Part shown: in pieces, positions 8,623 to 8,714 of the stretch | Layout: the number at the start of each line of letters is the position of its first letter | How positions within the stretch are numbered: position 1 is the stretch's first letter | Assembly: GCA_946402475.1 (NCBI GenBank) | Contig: CAMIWP010000030.1 | Span: 1-8,714, forward strand | Direction: 5' to 3' | DNA from: an uncultured Selenomonadaceae bacterium | Lineage (GTDB): Bacteria > Bacillota_C > Negativicutes > Selenomonadales > Selenomonadaceae | Length of the DNA stretch: 8,714 bases | Notes under the pieces: model-generated | The model's database searches: none | What the model saw: the letters and a program-made list of their open reading frames with translations, nothing else | Told to the model about the DNA's origin: nothing | Position numbers and translations under genes: made by a program

Positions 8623-8714
8623 ATCCTTAGGATGAAGGTTTGTCCCAGCAGAGGGGGATCAGCAGGTTTCCCTTTTTTCAAAGGCCGGAGCCGTCCTGCC
8701 CGCAGGTGGCTGCT
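8623..8714. other. Right-edge segment with no assignable gene
   Basis: I see no convincing gene here. On the + strand an ATG at 8632 opens a frame to the window edge, but it lacks a good ribosome binding site and its translation is rich in Arg, Pro and Gly without a recognisable family. On the - strand two frames run in from the edge and stop before the terminator (one at a TGA inside the TCAAAG at about 8679-8684), so the 3' end of a convergent gene is possible but not identifiable. A short imperfect hairpin (arms AGCC/GGCT and CTG/CAG, about 8689-8712) is present. Confidence 0.3.

Noticed and set aside
8324..8635. A 103-codon + strand frame overlapping the 3' end of the dedA-family gene
   Set aside because: It is out of frame with the recognised gene, runs through the terminator hairpin and has no recognisable content.
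7797..8681. A 294-codon - strand frame covering the dedA-family gene and the terminator
   Set aside because: It reads straight through the long terminator hairpin and is antisense to a gene with clear DedA motifs. Its Met is an assumed TTG and its translation looks like nothing known.
8643..8714. Structured RNA (SRP RNA, RNase P or tmRNA end) at the right edge
   Set aside because: Several AGCAG and CCTGC words can pair, but none of the conserved cores of these RNAs is visible and the segment is cut by the window edge.

Overview
The window is a core-genome segment of a Firmicutes-type bacterium. It holds the two large RNA polymerase subunit genes, rpoB and rpoC, followed by a separate small gene for a DedA-family membrane protein; all three are on the + strand. 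Both polymerase subunits align best, from memory, with Bacillus/Clostridia-type beta and beta'. Beta' begins [10 protein letters not shown], and the trigger loop carries no large insertion of the E. coli kind. Coding DNA is moderately G+C-rich (mid-50s percent by eye, not calculated) and the ribosome binding sites are purine-rich. Together with the extra beta' and beta insertions, this suggests a diderm Firmicute of the Negativicutes (Selenomonas/Megasphaera/Acidaminococcus-like). That placement is an inference, not something a single motif proves.

Layout. 1-11: the last bases of the rpoB leader, with its ribosome binding site. 12-3734: rpoB, complete, 1240 codons. 3737-3744: Shine-Dalgarno sequence for rpoC. 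3755-7732: rpoC from a TTG start (1325 codons); an in-frame ATG at 3731 overlaps the rpoB stop and would add eight residues. 7733-7877: intergenic region with a rho-independent terminator that closes the rpoBC unit, then a GCGCAAA inverted repeat and an extended -10 promoter candidate for the next gene. 7878-8489: DedA-family gene. 8490-8714: noncoding as far as I can see, with a long near-symmetrical hairpin (8558-8622) that looks like a bidirectional terminator, then 92 bases with no convincing gene.

How the genes work together. RpoB and RpoC form the catalytic core of RNA polymerase and are probably translated from one message with very tight gene spacing. The DedA gene looks like an independent unit, with its own promoter candidate and a terminator on each side. 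The str genes (rpsL, rpsG, fusA, tuf), which commonly follow rpoC in Firmicutes, do not follow directly here.

The most interesting feature is inside rpoC. Between the first cysteine of the second zinc site (C788) and its remaining three (C1018, C1025, C1028) lie about 230 residues, where I expect about 75. The extra stretch contains two additional degenerate copies of a GR-x-L-A-x-D-V ... D-x-x-TGE module that normally occurs once there. A related copy also sits in beta. I found no mobile element, CRISPR array, RNA gene or defence-type system.
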